From Desulfonema limicola (GTDB lineage: Bacteria; Desulfobacterota; Desulfobacteria; Desulfobacterales; RPRI01), in NCBI GenBank assembly GCA_020723255.1, contig DYJH01000017.1, positions 1-36,315 on the forward strand: a DNA stretch of 36,315 nucleotides, given 5' to 3'. The position numbers and the translations under genes were made by a program. Every line of letters begins with the position of its first letter. Position 1 is the stretch's first letter. The notes beneath the pieces are model-generated. The model saw only the letters and a program-made list of their open reading frames with translations. It was not told the DNA's origin and did not search any database. Shown here one piece after another: positions 17,369 to 26,244 of the stretch.

Positions 17369-18526
17369 TTAACTGTTAAGCTTGGGACGCTTTACAACCT
17401 CTCTATAAATATCCAGGACTTCCGAAGCGCATCTGTCCCATGAAAATTTCAGGGACTGAGTTTTTGAAAGACTTTTTAATTTCATGCGGTAATCATTATC
17501 GTTCATGAGCTTCCACATCGCAGCAGCAATGGCTTTCTCTTCCAAAGAATTTACATAACAGGCAGCATTACCTGCAATTTCCGGCAAACTTGTTGTATTG
17601 GACGTGATAACAGCCGCGCCAAGGCTCAGCGCTTCCACAACAGGCAAGCCGAACCCCTCGAAGACAGATGGGTAGATGAATGCAAAGCAATTCCGGTAAA
17701 GCCAAATCAACTCATCATCACTCACATACCCAAGCATTTTCACACAGCCGCTTATTCCTAATATATTTATGAATTCTTCAAGATCGTCTTCCAGCCACCC
17801 TTTCCCTCCCGCTAATACTAGGGGAATGCCATGCGGATTCCCGCTGATAAAAGCCGCATAAGCTGTGAGCAACCTCCGTATATTCTTTCTTGGCTCCAGA
17901 GTGCCGACGGCCAGCCAGAATTTATCCGGAATAAGTTCTTTGAAAGCCGATCCTTGCTCACTTCCGGACATGGAAGAAAAACGGCTCGCCGGATAAGCTA
18001 CACGAATCCTGTCAGCCGGATAATGAGGAAATATCTCCATAAAATTTTTTCGTGAATAATGAGATATAGATACTATAAAGTCGGCATAACAGGAAGCATT
18101 AAATACTCCTTCGTAACAGGTCCATCGATTCTGCTCGGATGTAAATTCCGGATATAATAAAAAGGCTAAATCATAAAGCGTGTAAACCAGTTTCGCCTCT
18201 TGCAAAGCAAGAGGACAGAAAAAATTGTTGGCATGAACAATATCCGGATTGCCGAGCATATCTTCGCCATCGGACGGGAAATACTTCCAAAAAGCCTGCG
18301 ATTCATGAAAATTATTTCCAATTACTATTCTCGAAACGTTATTGAGATCAAAATTCCGGGTTGTTTTTCTACCCGTGGGATCCCAAAAACCGGCGCCAAA
18401 GTGAGGATAAAGGACGTATTCGTTATCTTGGCCGGAAGCCGCCAGGCTCTGAATCAAAGAATCGGCGAAATACCCGCATCCGGCTTTATCTTTGCCTGTC
18501 TGGCTAATATCAAAACCAATTTTCAT
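17369..18526 (-). CDS. GT4 glycosyltransferase (WbdB/mannosyltransferase-like)
   Basis: This 385-residue GT-B enzyme has N-terminal MKIGFDISQTGKDKAGCGYF, a central WLAVGTLEPRKN donor-domain opening (~206-217) and EGFGLPVVEALSLGAAV holding the E-x7-E motif. Similar enzymes add mannose or rhamnose from GDP-sugars in O-polysaccharide clusters. The exact sugar cannot be read from sequence. Its first 26 bp are duplicated, with one mismatch, at 23684-23709. Confidence 0.92.
   Translation of the reverse strand: MKIGFDISQTGKDKAGCGYFADSLIQSLAASGQDNEYVLYPHFGAGFWDPTGRKTTRNFDLNNVSRIVIGNNFHESQAFWKYFPSDGEDMLGNPDIVHANNFFCPLALQEAKLVYTLYDLAFLLYPEFTSEQNRWTCYEGVFNASCYADFIVSISHYSRKNFMEIFPHYPADRIRVAYPASRFSSMSGSEQGSAFKELIPDKFWLAVGTLEPRKNIRRLLTAYAAFISGNPHGIPLVLAGGKGWLEDDLEEFINILGISGCVKMLGYVSDDELIWLYRNCFAFIYPSVFEGFGLPVVEALSLGAAVITSNTTSLPEIAGNAACYVNSLEEKAIAAAMWKLMNDNDYRMKLKSLSKTQSLKFSWDRCASEVLDIYREVVKRPKLNS
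18501..18526 (-). repeat. 26-bp gene-start repeat, intact copy
   Basis: These are the first 26 bases of the GT4 gene, starting with its ATG. They match 23684-23709 at 25 of 26 positions (A versus T at the sixth base). Here they open an intact 385-codon gene. The other copy leads to a stop codon after eight sense codons past the ATG. Confidence 0.8.
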
Positions 18527-18561
18527 AAAATAATATCACCGGCAAATTAGAAGTTAAACGT

Positions 18562-19362
18562 TCAGAAAACATTTTTTTCCGGGTCTATGCCAAGAAGATA
18601 TTTTTCATAGGCCTTGCGGGCAGGAGTGCATAGATAAAAATACAAAATGCCAATCTCAATGCCCCCCTTGATAAAGTCTTTCCCTTTAATATTTGAACCT
18701 TTGACATCGACCCACTCATCAAGAGGGTGCTCAACCCATCTGGAACTTATCTCAGAAGGAGACACTCCCATCACTATGGGAAACCTGGCAAGCATTTCAA
18801 CATCAAAAGTCCATTTTACCTTGAAGGGCTTGCCAAATACTTGCCTTAACGAAGGAGAGTTCCTAAATATCTTGGCTCCGCATTGGGTGTCATAAACGCT
18901 TATATTGAGCAGCATTGAGGCACAGGTCGCGAATACTCTGCCTAAATAATGCCTCATCGCCCTGCGCTCAATCTTTCTACCAAGAAGGCGCACTCTTGAG
19001 CCAATAACAATTTCGACGTCAGCGGAATCTAGTAAACGGCAAAAAACCTCAATAGCGTCAAGGGGTGTTGATAGGTCGGCATCCCAGTAACCCACATTAT
19101 CAAACCGGCCTTCAAGCGCCTTGAGCATCCCACGACGCACAGCCTCGGCTTTACCTGTGTTCTTCTCTATGCTCAGAATTTCAACCTGCGCCGGATTCTT
19201 TTCTTTTATGGATTTTAGAACATTTAACGTTTCATCCGTGCTGCCGTCATTTACAAAAATAAAAAATAGATTCAAGTCTTTTTCTAAAGCGCACAGGAAG
19301 GCGTTTGGGTTTATCCGCTTTGATTCGTTATAGCATGGAACTATTATCCCCGTTTTTCGCAT
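18562..19362 (-). CDS. GT2 glycosyltransferase, DPM1-like
   Basis: This protein of about 266 residues starts MRKTGIIVPCYNE and has FVNDGSTDET (nucleotide binding) and a WDADLSTP metal-binding DAD, a GT-A fold of the dolichol-phosphate-mannose-synthase type, without the two C-terminal anchors seen in its relative at 3097-4053. The start is placed at the ATG at 19362 because GGGATAGG lies just upstream. Seven extra codons back to 19383 come from a relic of a methyltransferase 3' end (see the 47-bp repeat). The gene is followed by the GT4 gene after 35 bp. Confidence 0.9.
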   Translation of the reverse strand: MRKTGIIVPCYNESKRINPNAFLCALEKDLNLFFIFVNDGSTDETLNVLKSIKEKNPAQVEILSIEKNTGKAEAVRRGMLKALEGRFDNVGYWDADLSTPLDAIEVFCRLLDSADVEIVIGSRVRLLGRKIERRAMRHYLGRVFATCASMLLNISVYDTQCGAKIFRNSPSLRQVFGKPFKVKWTFDVEMLARFPIVMGVSPSEISSRWVEHPLDEWVDVKGSNIKGKDFIKGGIEIGILYFYLCTPARKAYEKYLLGIDPEKNVF

Positions 19363-19388
19363 AGAACCTATCCCGCAAGTCATGGTAT
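19342..19388 (-). repeat. 47-bp junction repeat, copy 1 (methyltransferase tail / GT2 start)
   Basis: This matches 21241-21287 in 42 of 47 positions by eye, with the first 27 identical. In copy 2 it encodes the end of a methyltransferase (...VLCEKRG-stop). Here the same bases in another frame form the first codons of the GT2 gene (MRKTGII). Upstream in this copy the methyltransferase frame is broken by in-frame stops, so it is a decayed tail. The simplest reading is that the methyltransferase and GT2 genes were once overlapping neighbours. Confidence 0.8.
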
Positions 19389-19454
19389 CTTAGAGAGCTT
19401 TGCACAACTACCCGAAAATCTCTTTTCCTAAAAACAAAAATTATTCTATTATAA

Positions 19455-21194
19455 TCATTGGAAACAAACAACGCCTCTATTAAACTCCTGGCAAGTATCG
19501 CTGTTCCTTTTGATATAATCTAAAATAAACGAATCGTTGAGCCCGTCTTCAAAAAAAGCAATGAGAACTTTATTATGATGATTACTTTTTTCCAGCAACA
19601 AACTCTTTTCTTTTTCACAATTTTTTATACTCCGGGCAACATAAGCGCTGTTTGTCGGCACAATCCCATGGCGTGCAGCTAAAAGCTGCAATTGGAGTTT
19701 AGGATTTGACAAATTAGGATCTCCACAGCAATGGGAAGGAATTATGTAAAGGGCGTCTCTTCCCTCAAGTAAACCCGCCCACTTGGCAGAATCAAGTCCG
19801 GCGTATTGCGGAGTCTTACTGGCGAAAGACAATGCCTGACGCAGTGGGGCGGTGTCAACCGCTTGAAGCAACACAGCTAGAAAAAGAATCGTTAGGCCGC
19901 GCCTTAGCCCATGATAACGAAGAGTGGCAGTAACCAAAAAAATAAAAAGCGCATAGATTGTTATCCAGAAAAAACGTCCGCTGCTTCGAAACTGCCCAAA
20001 CAGCTCAAAAATAAATCCGGAAAATTTCCAACTATAGAGAAGCCTGGACCCGGCGTATACATGATTAGATAAAGCAAACAAAGAGGTTACCCCCATTATC
20101 AGCAATAACGGCCAGTGCTGGCGCAGGATATTCTGGTAATGCTTTGCCAGATATGGTGAGACTGCAATAATAAGAAATATAATCCCGGTGCCAAGGTAAT
20201 TAAATCCTTCAAAATACTGTCCCCCGGTACCATCAGGTCCGCCTCCGTGCAGGAAGAACGGCCAAATATCTAGTTGAAGATAAGCATCCTCCAAACGCTG
20301 CCATGCCGCAGGCAAAAAACCGCTGCTGTGGCTGAATAAAGGGCTTAAGAGATTCATCGAGAAATGGCCATAGCTTGGGGCACCAATAGGCATTCTTTGA
20401 GCAAGGTCGATATATCCCAACGGCAGCATTAGGATGAGGAGCAGGAACAGGGTGCCAGCGCAGGCTAAAGATGCGCAGGTCTTTGTAATAATCCGTAAAC
20501 AAAAGACGCCGCGAGCCAGCGTAGCTAGAAAAATGGCATATACCATTGCCAGCAGATAAACATGGATCAACAGACTGGTCACAAGCAAAGCGGAATTTAG
20601 TAATAAAAGCCTTATAGGGTGAGGCGTATCTTTAATTCTCACATAGAAGTATAGCCCTCCTACAAGCAGAAATTGACCATTCAGGGCGGCATGAAACCAC
20701 CGATTAATAAGCACGGGTGTCATGAGTGCAAGCAAAGTAGCAAGTGACGTTGTCGCTGCACCTCTGATCCGTAACCGATACAAAACCGCAACCACCGACA
20801 CGCCAGACAAGATATAACACAGCGCTATCCAAAGTCCGAAAAAGTTGAATGTATGCGTGATAATAAATTTATTTATTAGCTTGGACAGCAAAGAAATAAG
20901 AGGGATACTGTCTGTAAAAATAATGCTCGCACCTTCGGGTATAGACAGAGCGGGCACATAAAATAACGGCCAACGCCACTTATCTGCAAGAAAATACAGA
21001 TAACCTATGAGATTAGCAGCGTAATCAGAGACAACATTCTTCCAGTAGAGGTTCTCCCCTAAGAGATAGCCTGGTGAAAATATCGAACAAATATATGCAA
21101 AACCAATTGCTGAACTGAGTAAAACGTGTGGGAAAAGCCGATCCTGCTCATTCTCTATATGTTTTTGATCAACAAAATACTTCAACAAACTCAT
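19455..21194 (-). CDS. polytopic membrane protein, DUF6311-like (GT-C type candidate)
   Basis: This 579-residue protein has many hydrophobic helices and a soluble C-terminal region (~470-579). The segment SIIFTDSIPLISLLSKL (~90-106) and the early VVSDYAANLIGYLYF region resemble DUF6311 membrane proteins, which are thought to be GT-C-like glycosyltransferases using lipid-linked sugars on the periplasmic side. That role is inference. The gene is bracketed by 47-bp direct repeats that mark it as inserted between two formerly adjacent genes. Its stop is 93 bp from the GT2 start, unlike the tight packing elsewhere. Confidence 0.82.
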   Translation of the reverse strand: MSLLKYFVDQKHIENEQDRLFPHVLLSSAIGFAYICSIFSPGYLLGENLYWKNVVSDYAANLIGYLYFLADKWRWPLFYVPALSIPEGASIIFTDSIPLISLLSKLINKFIITHTFNFFGLWIALCYILSGVSVVAVLYRLRIRGAATTSLATLLALMTPVLINRWFHAALNGQFLLVGGLYFYVRIKDTPHPIRLLLLNSALLVTSLLIHVYLLAMVYAIFLATLARGVFCLRIITKTCASLACAGTLFLLLILMLPLGYIDLAQRMPIGAPSYGHFSMNLLSPLFSHSSGFLPAAWQRLEDAYLQLDIWPFFLHGGGPDGTGGQYFEGFNYLGTGIIFLIIAVSPYLAKHYQNILRQHWPLLLIMGVTSLFALSNHVYAGSRLLYSWKFSGFIFELFGQFRSSGRFFWITIYALFIFLVTATLRYHGLRRGLTILFLAVLLQAVDTAPLRQALSFASKTPQYAGLDSAKWAGLLEGRDALYIIPSHCCGDPNLSNPKLQLQLLAARHGIVPTNSAYVARSIKNCEKEKSLLLEKSNHHNKVLIAFFEDGLNDSFILDYIKRNSDTCQEFNRGVVCFQ

Positions 21195-21240
21195 TATCCA
21201 CCGGCAGTTTGATAAGATATTAAAAAGGATATCACGATAT

Positions 21241-21287
21241 TATTATCCCCGTTTTTCGCATAGAACCCATCCTGTAAGCCCTGGTAT
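21241..21287 (-). repeat. 47-bp junction repeat, copy 2 (methyltransferase 3' end)
   Basis: This is the counterpart of 19342-19388 in the same orientation. It covers the last codons and stop of the 21243-21980 methyltransferase and still contains, out of frame, an ATGCGAAAAACGGGGATAAT sequence identical to the GT2 start, although no GT2 gene follows here. Confidence 0.8.
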
Positions 21288-21980
21288 GTTAATCCCTATG
21301 CTGGCGGCGGAAATCAAAAGACTGTTATCAATATTCAAGATGATCTCGATTAAACTTGTAACGCCTTTTCCTCTGCTCCAGTTTCCAACTCCCTCTGGAC
21401 ACTTGCCTGTATTGAGGAATTTATAAAGAACAAACTTTGGAAGTAGAAGGCTGAAAAAGAGATACCCCGAAGAAAGAACATTAAGCCCGCATGCTGTTAT
21501 CATTTTCTCAAGTTCTTTCAGTTTATAACGCCTGTGATGGCCGAGGAAGGCATCGTGCCGGCCATAAATGGATTGAAAAGCAGGCGCTGTTATCATGACC
21601 TTACCTTTTCCGGAAACGTACTTACCAACTAGATTGTTAAGGAAAATCCGGTCATGTTTTACGTGCTCAATCACATCCAGGAGCAAAATGAGGTCATAAA
21701 CTCCCTCTACAGGCATTTCTTTCTGATATTCTATTCCGCAGGAGAGATTGTTTAGCTCTATAATCTGCTCGTCTGTAAAGTTTATATCTACAGCAGTAAT
21801 CCCTTTGCTCTGGAGATGGTGGAAAAGGCTCCTCGATATATAACTGTCGCCACACCCCACATCAAGAACTTTAATCCCCTCAAAAAGGTAAGGGCTTAGT
21901 ATTTTTTGTACGGCTTTGAAACGGGCAGTCTCCCATGGATGCCTTTTGGCCTGGAAATTATAAAGTTCCTTAAGATCCAT
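21243..21980 (-). CDS. class I SAM-dependent methyltransferase
   Basis: This 245-residue protein has motif I VLDVGCGDSYIS (~39-50), an AVDINF acidic-loop segment and a DLILLLDVIEHV post-motif typical of Methyltransf_11-type enzymes, followed by an HHRRYKLKELEKM segment and a hydrophobic C-terminal half. It often appears beside GT2 enzymes in glycan clusters. Its extreme 3' end carries the duplicated junction sequence shared with the start of the GT2 gene at 19362. The acceptor is unknown. Confidence 0.9.
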   Translation of the reverse strand: MDLKELYNFQAKRHPWETARFKAVQKILSPYLFEGIKVLDVGCGDSYISRSLFHHLQSKGITAVDINFTDEQIIELNNLSCGIEYQKEMPVEGVYDLILLLDVIEHVKHDRIFLNNLVGKYVSGKGKVMITAPAFQSIYGRHDAFLGHHRRYKLKELEKMITACGLNVLSSGYLFFSLLLPKFVLYKFLNTGKCPEGVGNWSRGKGVTSLIEIILNIDNSLLISAASIGINIPGLTGWVLCEKRG

Positions 21981-22015
21981 TAATATCTTATATAAGGGCC
22001 AAGTAAAGACTACGA

Positions 22016-23539
22016 CTATTTATCTTGCAGCAAATGTGGCGTTCCATTATGTACTAGAGCTGCATGCCAGGACTCGTAAACCTCATTTGAAACCACTGAT
22101 ATCTTCCTTTGCGATGATATAATTCCAACATTACGAAGCATTGGTATTGTGTAATATTCGAGTTCATCTTTTGAAAAGGCAACATTTTCTAACGGGATTG
22201 GAAGTATAATATCCAATGGAAGAATGATATTTTCACGATGAAGAGTTGATAAAATATTTTTCTGCTGTTCTCGCAATTCATAACCGGGAAAAGTGAAATA
22301 GGTTAAAGAATTGGTAATCAATATATATAGGAGCAATGGAGCAAGCCATGTAAGTCTATTTTCCCTCCAAAAGCATAATATCACTGTTAATAGCCATAAA
22401 GCCATTGACCACGTTGCCGGGAATACGGTATCCGGACCCAGATTGTACCCGCTGAAACGATAAGGAACTCTAGGCATACCAATAAGAAAAATGAATATAA
22501 GGTTACCAATCAGAAACCATGGGAAGATTCTTGCTAATATAACTAAATGAGATGATATAGTCTTTTTTTTGTGATACCACACTATAAGTGAAATGAGCAG
22601 AATACAAACAGCTACAACATACCATATGCTGCCACTATTAATCATAAACGATACATAAACTTTCCCATATTCGATGAGATTTATTTTATAAAAACTCGAA
22701 TGGCCACGCTTACCAGTTGATTCAGCTATTACTCCAACAACACATAGAGTCATTATTAGAATTAATGGATATATTTTTGAATTTTTCAATAACCCATATA
22801 AAGATTTAATAATATTTGCCTGCCCGTTTTGCTCACCGCTGGCATAATAAATAAACGATAAAAAAGCAACTACGGCAAATGTCCCCAACCAAATCATTGT
22901 TGATGTTGAGGAAAATATTGCGGCAATAATAAAAAGGTAAAAGATGGAGCGCAACTTCGCATCATTATACCAATCGTCCCAATTTCCGGAAAAAAGATAT
23001 CGCCAATAAGGGAAAAGTGCAAAAAGCGCTATAACCATTGTACCAATATAATTGGTCATGACAGCCTGGTGGCCAAATCTTAATCCTAATGATACCGGAG
23101 AATTCAGAGGTAAAACAGGCATAGCCATTGTAAACAGCACCAGCAATATAGCACTGAATAGATACCGTGCTGATAGTATTGGTGCGGAAGTTGAAATATA
23201 TGCGGCAGATATTAATACAAGCAGCATGAATATAGTTCCGGTCATGACACCTTGAGAAATATACAATGCATTAACCGGGTCATTTGTCAGTTCACGGTAA
23301 TAATAGCCTACTGTATGAAATGGAATATACGAAAGAATAGTCCCCGTAATACGAGAATGAAAGTTGTAATTTTCTAAGACAAGCCCTTGTGGGAAACTTA
23401 TATTTTGTGATGTGCCAAATGCTTCACCAGCAGTATCGGAATTAACCCACTGCATATAACCGTCAGCAAACCAAATAGTAAATATAAGTAGTGCTATGCC
23501 AATAAATATAAATATTCGCGATTTATTTGAAATAGACAT
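22016..23539 (-). CDS. polytopic membrane protein of unknown function
   Basis: This protein of about 507 residues starts MSISNKSRIFIFIGIALLIF, has about ten or more hydrophobic segments and a short soluble tail (~440-507). An early acidic loop (WVNSDTAGEAF, ~30-40) precedes the second membrane segment, in the place where GT-C glycosyltransferases carry a catalytic Asp, so a lipid-linked sugar transferase is possible. No family was recognised. The ATG at 23539 was chosen over a TTG ten codons earlier (23569). Neither has a clear Shine-Dalgarno. It occupies the place where a GT4 gene seems to have started before (relic at 23684-23709). Confidence 0.75.
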   Translation of the reverse strand: MSISNKSRIFIFIGIALLIFTIWFADGYMQWVNSDTAGEAFGTSQNISFPQGLVLENYNFHSRITGTILSYIPFHTVGYYYRELTNDPVNALYISQGVMTGTIFMLLVLISAAYISTSAPILSARYLFSAILLVLFTMAMPVLPLNSPVSLGLRFGHQAVMTNYIGTMVIALFALFPYWRYLFSGNWDDWYNDAKLRSIFYLFIIAAIFSSTSTMIWLGTFAVVAFLSFIYYASGEQNGQANIIKSLYGLLKNSKIYPLILIMTLCVVGVIAESTGKRGHSSFYKINLIEYGKVYVSFMINSGSIWYVVAVCILLISLIVWYHKKKTISSHLVILARIFPWFLIGNLIFIFLIGMPRVPYRFSGYNLGPDTVFPATWSMALWLLTVILCFWRENRLTWLAPLLLYILITNSLTYFTFPGYELREQQKNILSTLHRENIILPLDIILPIPLENVAFSKDELEYYTIPMLRNVGIISSQRKISVVSNEVYESWHAALVHNGTPHLLQDK

Positions 23540-23683
23540 TATAATTAACTGTAAACCATATGCATCCAATTTGATTGGGGAAAGTTTATTTTACTGACGG
23601 TATTAAACGGGCCCATATTATTTTTTTGTGGAACCAGTGAAAGTTGCCGGTTTGTTCTCCTTCGCCACCTTCTCCTGCTTTAG

Positions 23684-23709
23684 TGGCTAATATCAAAACC
23701 AATATTCAT
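23684..23709 (-). pseudogene. stranded 5' end of a GT4 glycosyltransferase gene
   Basis: An ATG at 23709, 8 bp after the radical SAM stop codon, opens MNIGFDISH-stop. The first 26 bases match the start of the GT4 gene at 18526 at 25 positions. Homology fades after the Ser codon, with a TAA following. The position, right behind a stop codon as in a compact operon, indicates that a GT4 gene once followed here and was replaced by the current downstream genes. Confidence 0.65.
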
Positions 23710-23717
23710 GAATTTTC

Positions 23718-25226
23718 TTATTCAGCCCAAATTCTGTTCACAGCAATCCCCAATTCACGTTGATCCGATGATGATGTGATCTTTGCAGGAATCCAGGGAT
23801 CGTGTATTACTATTGTAATTTTAACAATCTTGTCGACTAATTGTGCAGGGATCCCGAATTTCAATATATTCCATTCGCTATTGGCAATCTTAAAATCACC
23901 GATAGTCAAATCGTCAATCTCGAGATGTCCGGTCATTGTCTCATGAGAAATTGCTGGATAATACGTCAAGGCATTTACCTTTATGCTACGCTGATTACTA
24001 ATTCTCAATAGCACTTCCGCTTTGCCGCTTGTCCACCTAACTTTAGGAGGGAAATACTCCAGATCATGCCAACCCTCAGCACATTGTTCACTATCGTTTT
24101 CCCCCATTACAATATCACTGGTTAGCTCCTTTACTGCTATAACAGATTCTATAGCTGTTTTATTTTTATCTTTGAGGACTAAAGGGCAAGACAATCCATG
24201 CATTTTACAGATCTCAGGAATTTTACCGGCAATAAGAGATTTTCTCGCTTTTATTATTGTATTACTATTCCAAATCTGTTCCAAAGAATTATTGTTGACG
24301 CTTCCAAGCATCGCATTAGAATAACAGCACATGTATACGTTTTTGCTATGTTCCTGAACAAACAAAAATTTCCAGGGGAAAAGACAAGTTATATTGACGC
24401 CGGGCACAGATAGATTATTAATCTCCGAGTCTGCCGGTTCCCAGTGGATTATCAGATTGAGCCCGAGTTCTTGGGCTAATATCTTTGAACTTTTACTGAT
24501 TGAATCATATTCTTCCGGGGTTAACATTTCATCATTATAAATAAATTTATAGCCAAAATCGTTACGTGGCCGTGATCCGTCCGGTATATTAAATAAATGC
24601 CTGAGATTAATATTTTTAACTTCCAGATAATGCGCCAATTTGAGAAAATCAGCTACCTCTTCGCGATTAACCCTCATAACGATAAAACTCACAGCAAGCG
24701 GCGGGTTATGACCCCATTTATCTCTATACTTACTAACGAAGTACCTAATATTTGCGATTACTTTATCGAAGTTTTGCCCCGTCAGGTTGTAATAAGTTGC
24801 GGATGTGGCTGCATTGATTGAAATAGAAAAACCGATGTTTTCTCCGGCCTCTGCAAGAATATCTGCCAGTTTTTTAGTCAGAAGCAAACCGTTCGTTGCA
24901 AAAGTGAAAATTTGCCCATTTTCAGCCACTTTTTGAACAAGTTTCAAGAAATCCGGATGAGTAAGTGGTTCGCCAAAGCTGCAATCCGCCACCCGTTCGC
25001 ACCGGCTCAGAAACGGCAAATACTTGTCAACAGCGGAAATATCTATAGCATTATATTGGTATCCATCACTCTTTAGTGAACAGAAGACACAGGGAGGATT
25101 AATATTACAGCGTCCCGTTAGATCAATGTTGAATTGAACCGGCTTAGACTTTAAATTTGTTTTAGCCGCTCTTATTTCTTCTAAATTGAGTTCTGTGTTC
25201 TCTTTTACCAAAGAATTGGCATTCAT
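23718..25226 (-). CDS. radical SAM/SPASM protein with C-terminal DUF7024-like domain
   Basis: In this 502-residue protein, residues ~30-300 form a radical SAM core whose cluster-binding cysteines are C40, C46 and C49 (RCNINPPCVFC, spacing C-x5-C-x2-C instead of the common C-x3-C-x2-C). Later cysteines in CLFPW, MCCYS and CKMHGLSC fit a SPASM-type auxiliary Fe-S site (~275-350). Residues ~385-502 are beta-rich (GWHDLEYFPPKVRWTSGK ... QRELGIAVNRI) and resemble the domain inserted in the 15612-17309 glycosyltransferase. AAAGGCGG precedes the ATG. Radical SAM enzymes in glycan clusters can rearrange, methylate or dehydrogenate sugars. The reaction here is unknown. Confidence 0.88.
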   Translation of the reverse strand: MNANSLVKENTELNLEEIRAAKTNLKSKPVQFNIDLTGRCNINPPCVFCSLKSDGYQYNAIDISAVDKYLPFLSRCERVADCSFGEPLTHPDFLKLVQKVAENGQIFTFATNGLLLTKKLADILAEAGENIGFSISINAATSATYYNLTGQNFDKVIANIRYFVSKYRDKWGHNPPLAVSFIVMRVNREEVADFLKLAHYLEVKNINLRHLFNIPDGSRPRNDFGYKFIYNDEMLTPEEYDSISKSSKILAQELGLNLIIHWEPADSEINNLSVPGVNITCLFPWKFLFVQEHSKNVYMCCYSNAMLGSVNNNSLEQIWNSNTIIKARKSLIAGKIPEICKMHGLSCPLVLKDKNKTAIESVIAVKELTSDIVMGENDSEQCAEGWHDLEYFPPKVRWTSGKAEVLLRISNQRSIKVNALTYYPAISHETMTGHLEIDDLTIGDFKIANSEWNILKFGIPAQLVDKIVKITIVIHDPWIPAKITSSSDQRELGIAVNRIWAE

Positions 25227-25353
25227 TTGAGCCGCCTTTATACTGTATGAAATAAATCTGATTTTATATAAATTTCTAATTGGATGGAAATGTCATTTTT
25301 AGTTTCCATTTTACTCCTCAGACTTAGTAGTTTAACCTGGTTATATCTATATA
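25227..25353. other. intergenic spacer with weak inverted repeat
   Basis: This 127-bp gap lies between the GT2 gene and the radical SAM gene. It holds an ATGGAAA/TTTCCAT inverted repeat (7-bp arms, ~12-nt loop, about 25282-25308) with no following U-run, so it is not a convincing terminator. No gene was seen. Confidence 0.3.
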
Positions 25354-26244
25354 TTATTGCAGTAAACGTTTAATTGAGTTGACAACCCAGTCTGTCATTG
25401 TTTTTATCGCGCTTAAAGGCACCCGGTGTTTCCAGCGGAGAAATGAAGCCACGCTTACGCCGATCAATCCCCATATGAATTTCATATTCTGGCTGTCAGT
25501 TTGCCTTGCCAGACCCCGTTCTTCCATGACTACGTGAGCATAGTTATAGATCCAGCGATCAGGGACATCTCCAATCCTCTTCAGCAGCATATTGTTGATT
25601 TCCCTGTGCACGGACACGCGGGCTCCCAGAGTCTTATTCGACTTATACATTCTGGATCCGGCTAACACTTCACGTATCCTGGCAAATGGAGTCAAAGCGC
25701 CCAGACGGAGCCAATATTCATAGTCCATGCAATAAACAAGACTATGATCCAGCAAACCGGCTCTTGTCAACAGCCTGCGACGAAAAAAAACGGCTGGCTG
25801 GCATAAAAAGCAAACTTCCTTAAGCCTTTCGTAATTCCAGTCTTCCGTATAGTAAGGTTCAAGGATTTGATCATTTTCATCAATATGGCAGGCATCTCCA
25901 TAGACTACTTCTGTGTCAGGATGATCTGCGAAATACTCAATTACTGAACATAAGGCGCCATGATAATAGATATCATCGGAGTTAAGCCACCCTACAATAT
26001 CGCCTTTTGTTGCCATAATGCCTTTGTTTACAGCATCTGTTTGGCCATAGTCCTTTTCGGATATGAAAGATATACGGTCCCGGTATCGTTTGATAATCTC
26101 CATCGTTTCGTCTGTACTTCCACCATCGGCAATGAAGTATTCCAGATTATCAACTTTCTGCGTCAGGACACTCAGGATGGTCCGTTCAATGAACCTCCCC
26201 TGATTAAATGAGGGTGTAATAATAGATATAGAAGGCTGCATCAT
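25354..26244 (-). CDS. GT2 glycosyltransferase (WcaA-like)
   Basis: This 296-residue GT-A enzyme opens with SIITPSFNQGRFIERTI, followed by FIADGGSTDETMEII, EKDYGQTDAVNKGI and a NSDD metal-binding motif (~88-91). This is the usual layout of colanic-acid-type and other capsule GT2 enzymes. Its ATG overlaps the stop of the preceding GT4 gene (ATGATG), so both are translated together. The sugar transferred is not deducible. Confidence 0.92.
   Translation of the reverse strand: MMQPSISIITPSFNQGRFIERTILSVLTQKVDNLEYFIADGGSTDETMEIIKRYRDRISFISEKDYGQTDAVNKGIMATKGDIVGWLNSDDIYYHGALCSVIEYFADHPDTEVVYGDACHIDENDQILEPYYTEDWNYERLKEVCFLCQPAVFFRRRLLTRAGLLDHSLVYCMDYEYWLRLGALTPFARIREVLAGSRMYKSNKTLGARVSVHREINNMLLKRIGDVPDRWIYNYAHVVMEERGLARQTDSQNMKFIWGLIGVSVASFLRWKHRVPLSAIKTMTDWVVNSIKRLLQ

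Noticed and set aside
25282-25308. Inverted repeat as an intrinsic terminator
   Set aside because: Stem is only 7 A/T-rich base pairs with no U-run after it.
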